NCBI GenBank assembly: GCA_947449765.1
Contig: CANFSP010000004.1
Coordinates: 62,001-126,000 of the forward strand
Reading direction: 5' to 3'
DNA: 64,000 nt
Origin: Actinomycetota bacterium
Lineage (GTDB): Bacteria > Actinomycetota > Actinomycetes > Actinomycetales > Microbacteriaceae
Shown: positions 25,525-34,539 of the stretch, piece by piece
How the letters are laid out: every line of letters begins with the position of its first letter
Position numbering within the stretch: the first letter of the stretch is position 1
Made by a program: the position numbers and the translations under genes
The notes under the pieces: model-generated
The model's database searches: none
What the model was told of the DNA's origin: nothing
The model's input: only the letters and a program-made list of their open reading frames with translations

Positions 25525-26154
25525 CTACGCACGACGTCCAAAAACAACCTCATCGAAAGTCGGACGCTGCGGGATCGCCACGGACGGGATCTTCGGTGGT
25601 GTCCACGGAACAACCTCCGGCTGCGCAAGCGTCTCCACCGGCACCGTGCCTGCCGCGTGTTCTGGGCGCGACTGGGGTTCTGCAGAAACTACACTGTCAT
25701 CGGTAGTCGCCTCAGCTGCGTCAACAGGAATGGCTCCAGTCGAGGGTAAGAACGACGATCGTGGAGTGAACTCCCCGAGGGGATCTTCAGCGACAGCATC
25801 TGGCGTGACCACGTCAGGCTCCATGACCGGCTTATCCCAGGTACCCGCCTCGAACTGCGAAGGGCTGGGACGAGGGGGAAGTGCCGTCTCTGGAGGCGTT
25901 GAGTCAGAGCCAGAGGTAGAAATCAGAGCGCCAAAGAGATTTTCCATGGTGTCTCCTGAGTTGTTCGGTGACTCTCCCCCACGGGTGACGCCGACTTGGT
26001 CGGGAGACGGTCGTCCTACCCCTTCAGGCTGTGCTACCTTCGCGGGATTCGCGGGAGACGAGACCTCATTCGTGAGTAGAGGAGCTTCAAGCGCTCTCTC
26101 GAGAGCAGAGGCAAGCTCTGAATCAGACTGATTCTCGCTTGGCTCGTTGTTCAT
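25525..26154 (-). CDS. Uncharacterised disordered protein
   Basis: 209 aa from the ATG at 26154. A longer reading to 26259 runs through tRNA-Val and gives the familiar tRNA-antisense peptide, so it is rejected. The protein is rich in Pro, Ser, Thr, Glu and Asp, with almost no predicted structure. Two short segments look ordered: DSELASALERALEAPLL near the N-terminus and the C-terminal PRPTFDEVVFGRRA. No signal peptide, membrane helix or known domain is seen. It starts 20 bp after tRNA-Val on the same strand and leads into nif3. I do not recognise the family. Confidence 0.6.
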   Translation of the reverse strand: MNNEPSENQSDSELASALERALEAPLLTNEVSSPANPAKVAQPEGVGRPSPDQVGVTRGGESPNNSGDTMENLFGALISTSGSDSTPPETALPPRPSPSQFEAGTWDKPVMEPDVVTPDAVAEDPLGEFTPRSSFLPSTGAIPVDAAEATTDDSVVSAEPQSRPEHAAGTVPVETLAQPEVVPWTPPKIPSVAIPQRPTFDEVVFGRRA

Positions 26155-26174
26155 CTCATTTCCGAATCTTCGAG

Positions 26175-26247
26175 TGGGCCCTACCGGGCTCGAACCGATG
26201 ACATCCACGGTGTAAACGTGGCGCTCTACCAACTGAGCTAAAGGCCC
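26175..26247 (-). tRNA. tRNA-Val (anticodon UAC)
   Basis: The cloverleaf folds cleanly. The acceptor stem is GGGCCTT/AGGGCCC and the D arm GCTCAGTTGGTAGAGC. The anticodon stem CCACG/CGTGG has loop TTTACAC, and the T arm is ATCGG-TTCGAGC-CCGGT. The discriminator is A and CCA is not encoded. A TACTAT -10 box lies upstream at 26258-26263. Confidence 0.96.
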
Positions 26248-26257
26248 GTCCACCAGC

Positions 26258-26263
26258 ATAGTA
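26258..26263 (-). promoter_or_regulatory. -10 element of tRNA-Val
   Basis: TACTAT on the minus strand, 10 nt before the mature tRNA 5' end. It probably drives the tRNA and the downstream operon. Confidence 0.5.
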
Positions 26264-26292
26264 AATAGGTTGCTGGTGAAGAAATTAGGACG

Positions 26293-26754
26293 TTACTTCA
26301 CGAGATCGAGTGCTTCACGGTAGCTCACGAAGTCGCGTGCTTGCCCTGGTGCAGTGATGAACGACGCGACGACTTTTCCATCCTTGTCAATGATGAACGT
26401 ACCGCGATTAGCGATACCCGCCGCCTCAACGAAACTGCCGTAAGACGTGGCGACAGCGCCATGGGGCCAGAAATCAGCCAACAGGGAAAATTGGTATTTC
26501 TCTTTTTCAGCGAAGGCACGAAGCGCGAAGTGCGAGTCAACCGAGATACCCAGGAGCTCGACACCCGCATCCGCGAAAATGGCCAAATTGTCGCGAATTT
26601 CGCACAGTTCACCAGTGCAAATCCCGCTAAAGGCGAGCGGGAAGAAGACCAGAACCACGGGCTTCTTTCCTCGGAACTGCGACAGGGTGACTTCTTCACC
26701 AAATTGATTCTTGAGGGTGAAATCCGGTGCAATAGTTCCTATTTCCGCTGACAT
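26293..26754 (-). CDS. Peroxiredoxin, AhpE-like
   Basis: 153 aa. A thiol peroxidase with the active-site pattern P39xxxS43xxC46 in FPLAFSGICTGELC; C46 is the peroxidatic cysteine, with another cysteine at C51. The AhpC/TSA fold continues through GISVDSHFALRAFAEK and RGTFIIDKDGKVVASF. It resembles mycobacterial AhpE, which sits near aceE there too. It reduces peroxides with electrons from a thiol partner not identified here. It diverges from aceE with a gap of 57 bp. The start has no clear Shine-Dalgarno; a purine run AAAGG is about 16 nt upstream. Confidence 0.92.
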   Translation of the reverse strand: MSAEIGTIAPDFTLKNQFGEEVTLSQFRGKKPVVLVFFPLAFSGICTGELCEIRDNLAIFADAGVELLGISVDSHFALRAFAEKEKYQFSLLADFWPHGAVATSYGSFVEAAGIANRGTFIIDKDGKVVASFITAPGQARDFVSYREALDLVK

Positions 26755-26799
26755 GACTTATGCCTGGCCTTTCAATCGTTGTGCGCTCATCATACGCAC

Positions 26800-26805
26800 T
26801 AAAGT
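26800..26805 (+). promoter_or_regulatory. -10 element of aceE (leaderless candidate)
   Basis: TAAAGT followed by exactly 6 nt and the in-frame GTG at 26812. It supports the longer aceE reading. Confidence 0.45.
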
Positions 26806-26811
26806 GAATGG

Positions 26812-29607
26812 GTGACGAGCGCCCAACCCGGCGCACTGATAAGAGGCAGCCCACCGGCTATACCCAGAAAGAGTTCAACGTTGACGGTAAACGACCAAGA
26901 CCCATATTCCGTTACCAATCACGACATCGACCCGGCTGAAACCGCCGAGTGGAATGAGTCTTTGGATCAGGTTGTCGCCGAACGCGGGCATGAGCGCGGT
27001 CGCGAAATAATGTTGAGTCTGCTGCGCAGATCCAAGGATCTCCACCTCGGAGTTCCCATGGTTCCAACCACGGACTACATCAATACAATTGCCAGCGAAA
27101 ATGAACCGGAATTCCCCGGTGACGAGCAAATTGAGCGCGAATACCGTGGGTGGCTTCGCTGGAACGCAGCAATGCTTGTGCACCGGGCTCAGCGACCCGG
27201 AATCGCCGTCGGCGGGCACATTTCAACCTACGCTTCGTCGGCATCACTCTATGAGGTCGGGTTCAACCACTTCTTCCGGGGACAAGACCACCCCGGCGGT
27301 GGCGATCAAATCTTTATTCAGGGACACGCCTCCCCCGGACCGTACGCACGAGCTTTCCTTGAGGGTCGACTCTCCGAGAGTGACCTCGACGGTTTTCGTC
27401 AAGAAAAGTCTCACCAGGGCGGTGGCCTTTCCTCGTACCCTCATCCACGCCTCATGCCAGAATTCTGGCAGTTCCCGACCGTTTCGATGGGAATCGGTCC
27501 AATCAACGCCATCTATCAGGCACAGCTGAATCGGTACCTCACGAATCGAGGAATCAAAGATGCCAGCGACCAGCAGGTGTGGGCTTTTCTCGGTGACGGT
27601 GAAATGGATGAAGTCGAAGCGCGAGGACAGCTTCAGGTAGCCGCCAACGAAGGTCTCGACAATCTGAATTTCGTGATTAACTGCAACCTTCAGCGTCTCG
27701 ACGGACCGGTTCGTGGAAACGGCAAAATCATTCAGGAGCTCGAGAGCTTCTTCCGCGGTGCCGGCTGGAACGTCATCAAGGTCATCTGGGGTCGCGAATG
27801 GGATGACCTTCTCGCTCGGGACTCCGATGGCGCCCTGCGCACCCTCATGAACATCACTCCCGATGGTGACTTCCAGACCTACAAGACGGAAGACGGAGCA
27901 TTCGTTCGCGAGAACTTCTTTGCACGTGACCCGCGTGCACTCAAACTCGTCGAGAACTACACCGATGAGCAAATTTGGGGCTTAAAGCGAGGCGGGCACG
28001 ACTACCGCAAAGTGTATGCGGCTTTCAAAGCGGCGAGTGAGCACAAGGGACAGCCAACGGTCATCCTTGCGCACACCATCAAGGGCTATGGTCTCGGTCG
28101 CACGTTTGAGGGTCGCAACGCGACTCACCAGATGAAGAAAATTGGCCTCGAAGACATCAAGCGCATGCGTGACTTCCTCAATATCCCGATTTCTGATTCC
28201 ACGCTGGAAGAGAATCCATACCTTCCCCCGTATTACCGCCCCGAGCCAACGGATCACCGTCTCGAGTACATGCATGAACGTCGTCGCGCTTTGGGAGGCT
28301 ACCTTCCCGAGCGACGCGTGAAATTTACCAATGTTCCACTCCCCGAGACGAAGAGCTACGAGATCGCGAAGAAGGGCTCGGGAACGCAAGAAATTGCCAC
28401 AACCATGGCATTCGTTCGCCTTCTGAAAGATCTCATTCGTGACAAAGAATTTGGTCCACGAATCGTGCCGATCATTCCCGATGAGGCGCGAACCTTCGGA
28501 ATGGATGCGTTTTTCCCGAACGCCAAAATCTACAACCCGAATGGTCAGCACTACATTTCAGTTGACCGGGATCTCCTCCTTGCCTACAAAGAAGACCCAA
28601 CCGGAACAATTCTTCACGTGGGAATCAACGAAGCCGGAGCTATGGCCGCGTTCACCGCTGTGGGCACGTCGTACTCCACTCAGGGTGAACCACTCATCCC
28701 GGTCTATGTGTTCTACTCAATGTTCGGTTTCCAGCGCACGGGCGATGCCATGTGGGCCGCGGCCGATCAAATGGCTCGCGGATTCATCATCGGTGCCACG
28801 GCAGGCCGCACCACGCTAACCGGCGAGGGGCTCCAGCATGCGGACGGGCATTCGCCCATTCTCGCGGCAACCAACCCGGCGATAGTGTCTTACGACCCTG
28901 CATACGGGTATGAAATCGGTCACATTGTGCGCGCAGGTCTCGATCGCATGTACGGCGGAAAGCATGCGCAACCCAACGTCATGTACTACCTGACCGTTTA
29001 CAACGAACCGATCGTCCAGCCGGCAGAGCCCGACAATCTCGACGTTGAAGGTCTTCTCAAAGGCATCTACAAGTTGTCCTCGGGAAAAAACACGGGGATT
29101 CGATCAAATATTCTCGCGTCGGGAGTAGCTGTCCCTTGGGCTCTAGAAGCCCAACAGTTGCTCGCCCAGGACTGGAATGTATCAGCCGATGTCTGGTCCG
29201 TGACGTCCTGGAGTGAGCTTCGGCGGGATGGACTCGAAGCCGAGAATCACAACATGATGAATCCAGACGAGCCAAAGCAGGTCCCCTATGTCACGACCGC
29301 GTTAGGCGGGGCAAAGGGGTCGATTGTCGCCGTGTCCGACTTCAACCACATGGTTCCCGACATGATCCGACCATTTGTTCCTGGAGAATATGCCACGCTC
29401 GGAGCAGACGACTTCGGCTTCTCAGACACTCGTGCAGCAGCACGACGATTCTTTGTTATCGACGGACCGTCAATCGTCGTAAAAACCCTTCAGCAACTCG
29501 TGAGACAAGGCAAGCTTGAGGCAAGTGTTGTTAGCCAAGCAATCGATAAATACCGCTTGCGTGATGTGACTGCGGGAACAACAGGTTCAGCCGGCGGCGA
29601 GAGTTAG
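26812..29607 (+). CDS. aceE: Pyruvate dehydrogenase E1 component, homodimeric type
   Basis: 931 aa from GTG 26812, or 908 aa from a TTG at 26881. The TTG is preceded by AGAAAGAG and gives [11 protein letters not shown], the N-terminus I remember for relatives. The GTG is favoured by a TAAAGT box 6 nt before it. The enzyme decarboxylates pyruvate with thiamine diphosphate. The ThDP region contains [11 protein letters not shown] and [20 protein letters not shown]. Homodimeric E1 hallmarks include [31 protein letters not shown] and [20 protein letters not shown]. The downstream fab genes use the acetyl-CoA it makes. Confidence 0.95.
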   Translation: MTSAQPGALIRGSPPAIPRKSSTLTVNDQDPYSVTNHDIDPAETAEWNESLDQVVAERGHERGREIMLSLLRRSKDLHLGVPMVPTTDYINTIASENEPEFPGDEQIEREYRGWLRWNAAMLVHRAQRPGIAVGGHISTYASSASLYEVGFNHFFRGQDHPGGGDQIFIQGHASPGPYARAFLEGRLSESDLDGFRQEKSHQGGGLSSYPHPRLMPEFWQFPTVSMGIGPINAIYQAQLNRYLTNRGIKDASDQQVWAFLGDGEMDEVEARGQLQVAANEGLDNLNFVINCNLQRLDGPVRGNGKIIQELESFFRGAGWNVIKVIWGREWDDLLARDSDGALRTLMNITPDGDFQTYKTEDGAFVRENFFARDPRALKLVENYTDEQIWGLKRGGHDYRKVYAAFKAASEHKGQPTVILAHTIKGYGLGRTFEGRNATHQMKKIGLEDIKRMRDFLNIPISDSTLEENPYLPPYYRPEPTDHRLEYMHERRRALGGYLPERRVKFTNVPLPETKSYEIAKKGSGTQEIATTMAFVRLLKDLIRDKEFGPRIVPIIPDEARTFGMDAFFPNAKIYNPNGQHYISVDRDLLLAYKEDPTGTILHVGINEAGAMAAFTAVGTSYSTQGEPLIPVYVFYSMFGFQRTGDAMWAAADQMARGFIIGATAGRTTLTGEGLQHADGHSPILAATNPAIVSYDPAYGYEIGHIVRAGLDRMYGGKHAQPNVMYYLTVYNEPIVQPAEPDNLDVEGLLKGIYKLSSGKNTGIRSNILASGVAVPWALEAQQLLAQDWNVSADVWSVTSWSELRRDGLEAENHNMMNPDEPKQVPYVTTALGGAKGSIVAVSDFNHMVPDMIRPFVPGEYATLGADDFGFSDTRAAARRFFVIDGPSIVVKTLQQLVRQGKLEASVVSQAIDKYRLRDVTAGTTGSAGGES

Positions 29608-29618
29608 GAATCCATCAG

Positions 29619-30542
29619 GTGATTGTTTTTGTAGCTCCCGGACAAGGATCTCAAACACCGGGTTTTCTTGCACCATGGCTCGAATTGAAGGGGACTCGCG
29701 AGCTCCTCGAGGGACTCAGCGACGCCGCCCAGGTCGATCTTGTTCGACATGGGACGGTGAGCGATGCTGACACGATTCGAGACACGTCAGTTGCCCAACC
29801 GCTCATCGTCGCAGCTGGCATTGTCACTCTCAACGCCCTCGCCGAGGCAGAACTGATCTCTCCGGCCGACGGGATAGCTGGACACTCGGTTGGTGAATTC
29901 ACGGCGGCGGCAGGTGCCGGTGTGCTTGAGCCCATGGACGCGGTTCGCCTAGTTGGAATTCGCGGTCGGGCGATGGCTGAGGCCGCTTCTCAGGAGAAGA
30001 CCGGCATGAGTGCTGTCGTTGGTGGCGACGAAGCTGATGTACTGTCTCGTGTCGAGACCCATGGACTACAGGCCGCGAATTTCAACGGTGGTGGCCAGAT
30101 CGTGGTTGCCGGTTCCACAGCATCGTTGAGTGAATTTGCGGCCAATCCCCCTGCCGGGGCCCGTGTCATTCCCCTTCAGGTTGCTGGAGCTTTCCACACG
30201 TCGTACATGACATCCGCGGTAAGCGTCCTACAAGAAGCTGCGTCGCAGGTCAATACTCACGATCCAGTGAGGCCACTCTGGACAAACAGGGACGGCTCAC
30301 TCGTGACGCGTGGGTTGAGCTTCGTTGACCTGCTTGTGGGACAAGTCTCGTCGCCAGTTCGCTGGGATTTGTGCATGACGTCGTTCGATGCCGCAGGCAT
30401 TACCGGGTTGATTGAACTTGCCCCAGCAGGAGCACTCGTCGGTCTTGCCAAGAGGGCACTCAAGGGTGTTCCCACGGTAGCGATCAAATCACCCAACGAT
30501 CTCGACGCTGTTCGAGAACTCATCGCCCAGGGTGGAAACTAG
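29619..30542 (+). CDS. fabD: Malonyl-CoA:ACP transacylase
   Basis: 307 aa, GTG start with TTAGGAA upstream, 11 bp after aceE. It loads malonyl groups onto acyl carrier protein. The motif PGQGSQTPGF marks the N-terminus, the nucleophile S90 is in GHSVGEF, the substrate-binding arginine lies in GIRGRAMAEA, and the catalytic histidine is in GAFHTSYM. It is the first of four type II fatty-acid synthase genes in the same direction. Its placement directly after aceE suggests the two are co-transcribed. Confidence 0.94.
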   Translation: MIVFVAPGQGSQTPGFLAPWLELKGTRELLEGLSDAAQVDLVRHGTVSDADTIRDTSVAQPLIVAAGIVTLNALAEAELISPADGIAGHSVGEFTAAAGAGVLEPMDAVRLVGIRGRAMAEAASQEKTGMSAVVGGDEADVLSRVETHGLQAANFNGGGQIVVAGSTASLSEFAANPPAGARVIPLQVAGAFHTSYMTSAVSVLQEAASQVNTHDPVRPLWTNRDGSLVTRGLSFVDLLVGQVSSPVRWDLCMTSFDAAGITGLIELAPAGALVGLAKRALKGVPTVAIKSPNDLDAVRELIAQGGN

Positions 30543-30599
30543 CTTCAACAAGCCAGGCCAACCGACGACGATTCAACACAACGAAAAGAGCAGAATCTC

Positions 30600-31610
30600 A
30601 TGACTCACGTCGCATTGAACCAATCACAGGGTGCGAAATTTTCGCGAATCTACTCAGTCGGTGCTGCTCGTGGCTCGCTCGTTGTGACAAACGACGATCT
30701 AGCCGGACCGATTGATTCAAGCGACGAGTGGATTCGCCAGCGCACTGGCGTCATCACCCGCAAAAGAGCTCCCAAAGACGTGCACGCGATTGACCTTGCC
30801 GAATCGGCTTCACGCGAAGCCATCTCACGTGCCGGAATTTTGCCTGCACAGATCGACGCAGTTATCGTTTCCACCATCAGCAATACGGTGCAGACCCCGA
30901 GCCTTGCTGCACTCCTCGCTGAAAGAGTGGGGGCTAACCCCGCCGCCGCATACGATGTGTCAGCTGCGTGTGCCGGCTACACGTATGGAATAGCACAGGC
31001 CGATTCGTTTATTCGTTCAGGTCTAGCGCACTATGTGCTCGTCGTGGGTGCTGAAAAGCTCAGTGACTACTGTCTACCGACCGATCGCACGATTTCTTTT
31101 CTGCTGGGAGACGGAGCGGGCGCTGCGATAGTCGGTCCAAGCGACTTCCCCGGAATATCGAAAACGGTGTGGGGAAGCGACGGCTCAAAGTGGGATTCCA
31201 TCGGCATGTCAAACACCCTTGAGGAATTCAGGGATGGGCATGGTGACATCGCCTGGCCAACATTGCGGCAAGAAGGACAAACAGTCTTTCGGTGGGCGGT
31301 CTGGGAAATGGCCAAGGTGGCCCAACTTGCACTTGATGAGGCAGGTATCACCGCCGACCAACTCGCAGCCTTCATCCCCCACCAAGCCAATATGCGAATA
31401 ATCGATGAATTCGCAAAGCAGTTGCATCTTCCTGACTCTGTTGTTATCGCGAGGGACATTGCGACCACGGGCAACACCTCCGCCGCCTCAATTCCACTCG
31501 CAACGCATCAATTGCTTACTGACCATCCAGAACTCAGTGGCGGTCTCGCGCTCGAAATTGGGTTCGGAGCGGGCCTGGTCTACGGCGCTCAAGTCGTGGT
31601 CCTCCCCTAG
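30600..31610 (+). CDS. fabH: Beta-ketoacyl-ACP synthase III
   Basis: 336 aa. It starts fatty-acid synthesis by condensing acyl-CoA with malonyl-ACP. The catalytic triad is C124 (DVSAACAGYTYG), the histidine of FIPHQANMRIID and the asparagine of TTGNTSAASIP. The N-terminal signature IDSSDEWIRQRTG is typical of FabH. Ribosome site AAAGAG. It lies 57 bp after fabD and 70 bp before acpP. Confidence 0.95.
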   Translation: MTHVALNQSQGAKFSRIYSVGAARGSLVVTNDDLAGPIDSSDEWIRQRTGVITRKRAPKDVHAIDLAESASREAISRAGILPAQIDAVIVSTISNTVQTPSLAALLAERVGANPAAAYDVSAACAGYTYGIAQADSFIRSGLAHYVLVVGAEKLSDYCLPTDRTISFLLGDGAGAAIVGPSDFPGISKTVWGSDGSKWDSIGMSNTLEEFRDGHGDIAWPTLRQEGQTVFRWAVWEMAKVAQLALDEAGITADQLAAFIPHQANMRIIDEFAKQLHLPDSVVIARDIATTGNTSAASIPLATHQLLTDHPELSGGLALEIGFGAGLVYGAQVVVLP

Positions 31611-31680
31611 TAGAACGCGCCACATCTACCTTGAAACCGGTAAACTTACACAGTCATCCCAACCAATTAGGAGTTACACA

Positions 31681-31929
31681 ATGGCACTGTCCACTGAAGA
31701 AGTTCTCGCCGGTCTGGCCGAACTAGTGAATGACGAGACTGGCATCGCCACCGAGACGGTGCAGTTGGACAAGTCGTTCACCGACGATCTCGACATCGAC
31801 AGCATCTCGATGATGACCATCGTGGTCAACGCTGAGGAGAAATTCGATGTGAAGATCCCCGACGAAGACGTCGCCGATCTGAAGACCGTCAAGGACGCTG
31901 TCGACTACATCGTTAAGGCCGCAGCCTAA
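31681..31929 (+). CDS. acpP: Acyl carrier protein
   Basis: 82 aa, acidic. The phosphopantetheine attachment serine is S41 in DLDIDSISMM, and the family helices follow (EEKFDVKIPDEDVADLKTV). It carries growing acyl chains in type II fatty-acid synthesis. The ATG at 31681 follows TTAGGAGTTACACA. An upstream in-frame start at 31405 is inside fabH and is rejected. A hairpin follows 12 bp after the stop and may let acpP be made at a higher level than fabF. Confidence 0.96.
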   Translation: MALSTEEVLAGLAELVNDETGIATETVQLDKSFTDDLDIDSISMMTIVVNAEEKFDVKIPDEDVADLKTVKDAVDYIVKAAA

Positions 31930-31941
31930 AACATTCGCATG

Positions 31942-31978
31942 AGGAGCCGGCACACCCACACACGGTTTGCCGGCTCCT
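31942..31978 (+). terminator. Hairpin between acpP and fabF (partial terminator or 3' stabiliser)
   Basis: An 11-bp perfect stem (AGGAGCCGGCA / TGCCGGCTCCT) with a 15-nt loop begins 12 nt after the acpP stop. Only TTC-TGT follows, so the U tract is poor. It may attenuate transcription or protect the acpP mRNA end. Confidence 0.6.
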
Positions 31979-32017
31979 TCTGTCAGTCTCGACCTCGGCA
32001 CCCATAAAGGAAAGCAA

Positions 32018-33256
32018 ATGGCATTGAAGAAGATTGTTGTGACCGGACTCGGGTCAACGTCACCACTCGCCGGTAATGCGCCAGACACGTGGGCCGCGCT
32101 ACTCGCCGGCAAGTCGGGTGCGCGAACACTCGAGCAGGAATGGGTTAGCAAGTACGATTTGCCCGTCACATTTGCCGCTCAAATTGCTGTTTCACCTGAC
32201 GAGGTTCTCGAACGCGTCGAGACGAAGCGACTTGATCCGTCAAGCCAATTCGCATTGATAGCTGGCCGCGAGGCTTTTGCCGACGCAGGCTCCCCCGAGG
32301 TTGACCCCGGTCGACTCGCCGTTGACTGGGCCACGGGAATTGGCGGAATTTGGACTTTGGTTGATGCCTGGGAGGTGTTGCGCGAAAAGGGACCTCGTCG
32401 CGTCATGCCGATGACGGTTCCCATGCTCATGCCGAACGGCCCGGGGGCTGCTGTAGGAATGGATCTTCACGCTCGCGCCGGCATTCGAACAGTGGTCTCC
32501 GCCTGCGCATCCAGCACGGAATCAATCGTCAATGCCTACGAACACCTTCAGGCCGGCTACGCCGACGTCGTCATTGCTGGCGGTTCAGAAGCGGCGGTAC
32601 ATCCTTTACCCGTTGCCTCCTTTGCGGCCATGCAAGCACTCAGCAAGCGTAACGACAGCCCTGAAACGGCGTCGCGCCCCTATGACGTTTCTCGCGACGG
32701 CTTCGTGCTCGGCGAAGGTGCCGCAGCCCTCGTTTTAGAAACTGAAGAGCACGCACTTGCTCGCGGAGCAAAAATTTATGCCGAGGTCATCGGTGGGGCG
32801 GTTACCTCAGATGCGTACCACATCACCGCACCCGACCCGGAAGGCTCCGGAGCTGCCCGTGCCGTTCTCAATGCGCTTGCCGTAACTGGCGCACGACTCG
32901 ATGAAGTCATTCACATTAACGCCCACGCCACAAGCACTCCTGTCGGTGACGTTGCCGAATACGCCGCGCTCAGGCGCGTCTTTGGCGAATTGTTGGACAA
33001 CATCCCCATCTCAGCGACAAAGGCATCAACAGGACACCTTCTCGGAGGCGCAGGAGCGATTGAAGCTCTCTTTACCGTCATGGCTCTGCACACGAATACT
33101 GCCCCACCAACGATAAACGTTCACGACATCGATCCTGACGTTTCGATTGATTTGGTGACGGCGCCTCGTCCTATCGGAACGGGGGTCGCCATCAGCAATT
33201 CATTTGGATTCGGTGGGCACAACGCCGTGGCGGCATTCCGCAGCTACCCTAGGTAG
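32018..33256 (+). CDS. fabF: Beta-ketoacyl-ACP synthase II
   Basis: 412 aa from the ATG at 32018 with AAAGGAAAGCAA upstream; a longer reading from 31967 overlaps the hairpin and is rejected. It elongates acyl-ACP with malonyl-ACP. The catalytic residues are C163 (VVSACASSTES), the histidine of INAHATSTPVGD and the histidine of STGHLLGGAGA. A glycine-rich NSFGFGGHNA lies at the end. The gene closes the fabD-fabH-acpP-fabF cluster and converges with the DUF3145 gene with only 2 bp between stops. Confidence 0.95.
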   Translation: MALKKIVVTGLGSTSPLAGNAPDTWAALLAGKSGARTLEQEWVSKYDLPVTFAAQIAVSPDEVLERVETKRLDPSSQFALIAGREAFADAGSPEVDPGRLAVDWATGIGGIWTLVDAWEVLREKGPRRVMPMTVPMLMPNGPGAAVGMDLHARAGIRTVVSACASSTESIVNAYEHLQAGYADVVIAGGSEAAVHPLPVASFAAMQALSKRNDSPETASRPYDVSRDGFVLGEGAAALVLETEEHALARGAKIYAEVIGGAVTSDAYHITAPDPEGSGAARAVLNALAVTGARLDEVIHINAHATSTPVGDVAEYAALRRVFGELLDNIPISATKASTGHLLGGAGAIEALFTVMALHTNTAPPTINVHDIDPDVSIDLVTAPRPIGTGVAISNSFGFGGHNAVAAFRSYPR

Positions 33257-33258
33257 TG

Positions 33259-33765
33259 TTAGCCAACCCGCTGTAACACCATCACATTTTCGCGGGATGC
33301 AGCGACCCTCAACGGTTCAAGCTCTCGGTCCCAGTGCCTGCCTAGTGCTCGGTGCATCCGTTCCGTCACGTCGGACAGTAATGCCGTGCTGTCCGACAAA
33401 ATAGTGTCAATCTGGTGCTCTGTCAGCACGATGGAACCGAAATCATCGACCTGACCTGTGAACGTTCCTAACGATGGAGTCCGCATGACGCACGTTCCTA
33501 ACGCGGTCGACATCGGGTCCTCGATTATCTCGAAGCGCAGGTTTGTCCACCCCAGCAATGCGGAAGCGATCCTGGCCCCCGTTCCGACGGGTGCCTCCCA
33601 TCTCAACGAGGTGGCAAACCGATCTGGCGCGGCGGAAATCTTTTTCCAGCGAAAGGTGTGAGGTGCACCTAAAACACCATTCACGGCCCACTCGACATGA
33701 GAGCACAGGGAAAACGGTGCGTCAAAAGCTGTCACGACTCCGGTCGTGAGGGCATGAGACTTCAT
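33259..33765 (-). CDS. DUF3145 family protein
   Basis: 168 aa from the ATG at 33765, which has an AAGAAGAAG ribosome site; an in-frame GTG/ATG further up (to 33864) lacks one. The sequence GVVTAFDAPFSLCSHVEWAVNGVLG and the pattern W..G.R.ASALLGWTNLRFEI match DUF3145, a family restricted to Actinobacteria. As I recall it sits beside the fatty-acid synthase cluster in many genomes. No catalytic motif or membrane segment is evident. Its location points to a link with fatty-acid metabolism, but its function is unknown. Confidence 0.85.
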   Translation of the reverse strand: MKSHALTTGVVTAFDAPFSLCSHVEWAVNGVLGAPHTFRWKKISAAPDRFATSLRWEAPVGTGARIASALLGWTNLRFEIIEDPMSTALGTCVMRTPSLGTFTGQVDDFGSIVLTEHQIDTILSDSTALLSDVTERMHRALGRHWDRELEPLRVAASRENVMVLQRVG

Positions 33766-33918
33766 TGCTTCTTCTTTCTTTCGGTTCGTCTTCCCCAACG
33801 TCCGAAAGTATGATTCAGCTTCTTCAGTGTGACACGCATAAGACCTCAAGAGCAACTTCCCCACGTCGCCTCATCCGTTATTCTCAGGAATACAACTACT
33901 GAGTATGGAGTTTTCCCC

Positions 33919-34539
33919 GTGAGCATTGCTGCCATCATTCCAAGCATCGTGATGCTTGGCGAGGCGTATGGTCTGCAAATCCACGCCGAGATTGTGGCAC
34001 GACTGCCGAATCGCGGGCACACCAACGTCGGTCAGATCTACAGCACTCTCGAACGGCTGACTCGTGATGGAATTCTCGAACAGGCGCGAGAAACGGCCGA
34101 TGGTCTTCCCCTCTATCGCCTGACAGAGAACGGCAAAACAGGCGCTCGCGAATGGCTACACGGCGGACGATTTGCGCCCACCACGACGTGGGACGATTTC
34201 GTCGATGTGTTGTTTATGGCCGCAACGCACCCCGATGTCGATTGGGCCCTATTAGAGTCACGAATCCCCCGGCTTTCTCTCGACAACGTTGTGCAGGCAC
34301 ATCCCGTTGAGCTGACGGTCGGAGGAATCGGGGGTAAAAGCGGCGAGTCCTCGTTCACCGGGCGCGAACAACAGCTGCTCATTAACTCGACATTTGTCTC
34401 AGCATGCACCACTCTTATGGCGTCAGTCGCTCAGGCTCGCGCAAACGGATCCCTATACAGCCGGGGACTAAACCACGATCGTCCAAAGCGCGGACGACGA
34501 CCTGCGACTCCCGCAAAACCTGTCGAGTCAGCCGTGTAA
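33919..34539 (+). CDS. PadR-family transcriptional regulator
   Basis: 206 aa from the GTG at 33919 (GGAG about 9 nt upstream); a start at 33829 would add 30 residues of non-domain sequence. The N-terminal winged helix reads SIVMLGEAYGLQIHAEIVAR then GQIYSTLERLTRDGILE and PLYRLTENGKTGAREWL, the PadR pattern. The C-terminal half is a helical dimerisation region, ending in a basic Pro-rich tail. PadR proteins usually repress a nearby transporter or stress gene; the target here is not obvious. It is divergent from DUF3145 and its 3' end overlaps DUF1684 by 12 nt. Confidence 0.83.
   Translation: MSIAAIIPSIVMLGEAYGLQIHAEIVARLPNRGHTNVGQIYSTLERLTRDGILEQARETADGLPLYRLTENGKTGAREWLHGGRFAPTTTWDDFVDVLFMAATHPDVDWALLESRIPRLSLDNVVQAHPVELTVGGIGGKSGESSFTGREQQLLINSTFVSACTTLMASVAQARANGSLYSRGLNHDRPKRGRRPATPAKPVESAV

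Noticed and set aside
26155-26259. N-terminal extension of the disordered protein through tRNA-Val
   Set aside because: The peptide GPLAQLVERHVYTVDVIG is a translated tRNA gene, a common artefact.
33880-33918. Short inverted repeat CTCAG...CTGAG before PadR as an autoregulatory operator
   Set aside because: Only 5 bp arms and not the usual PadR ATGT-N8-ACAT pattern; too weak to list as a feature.
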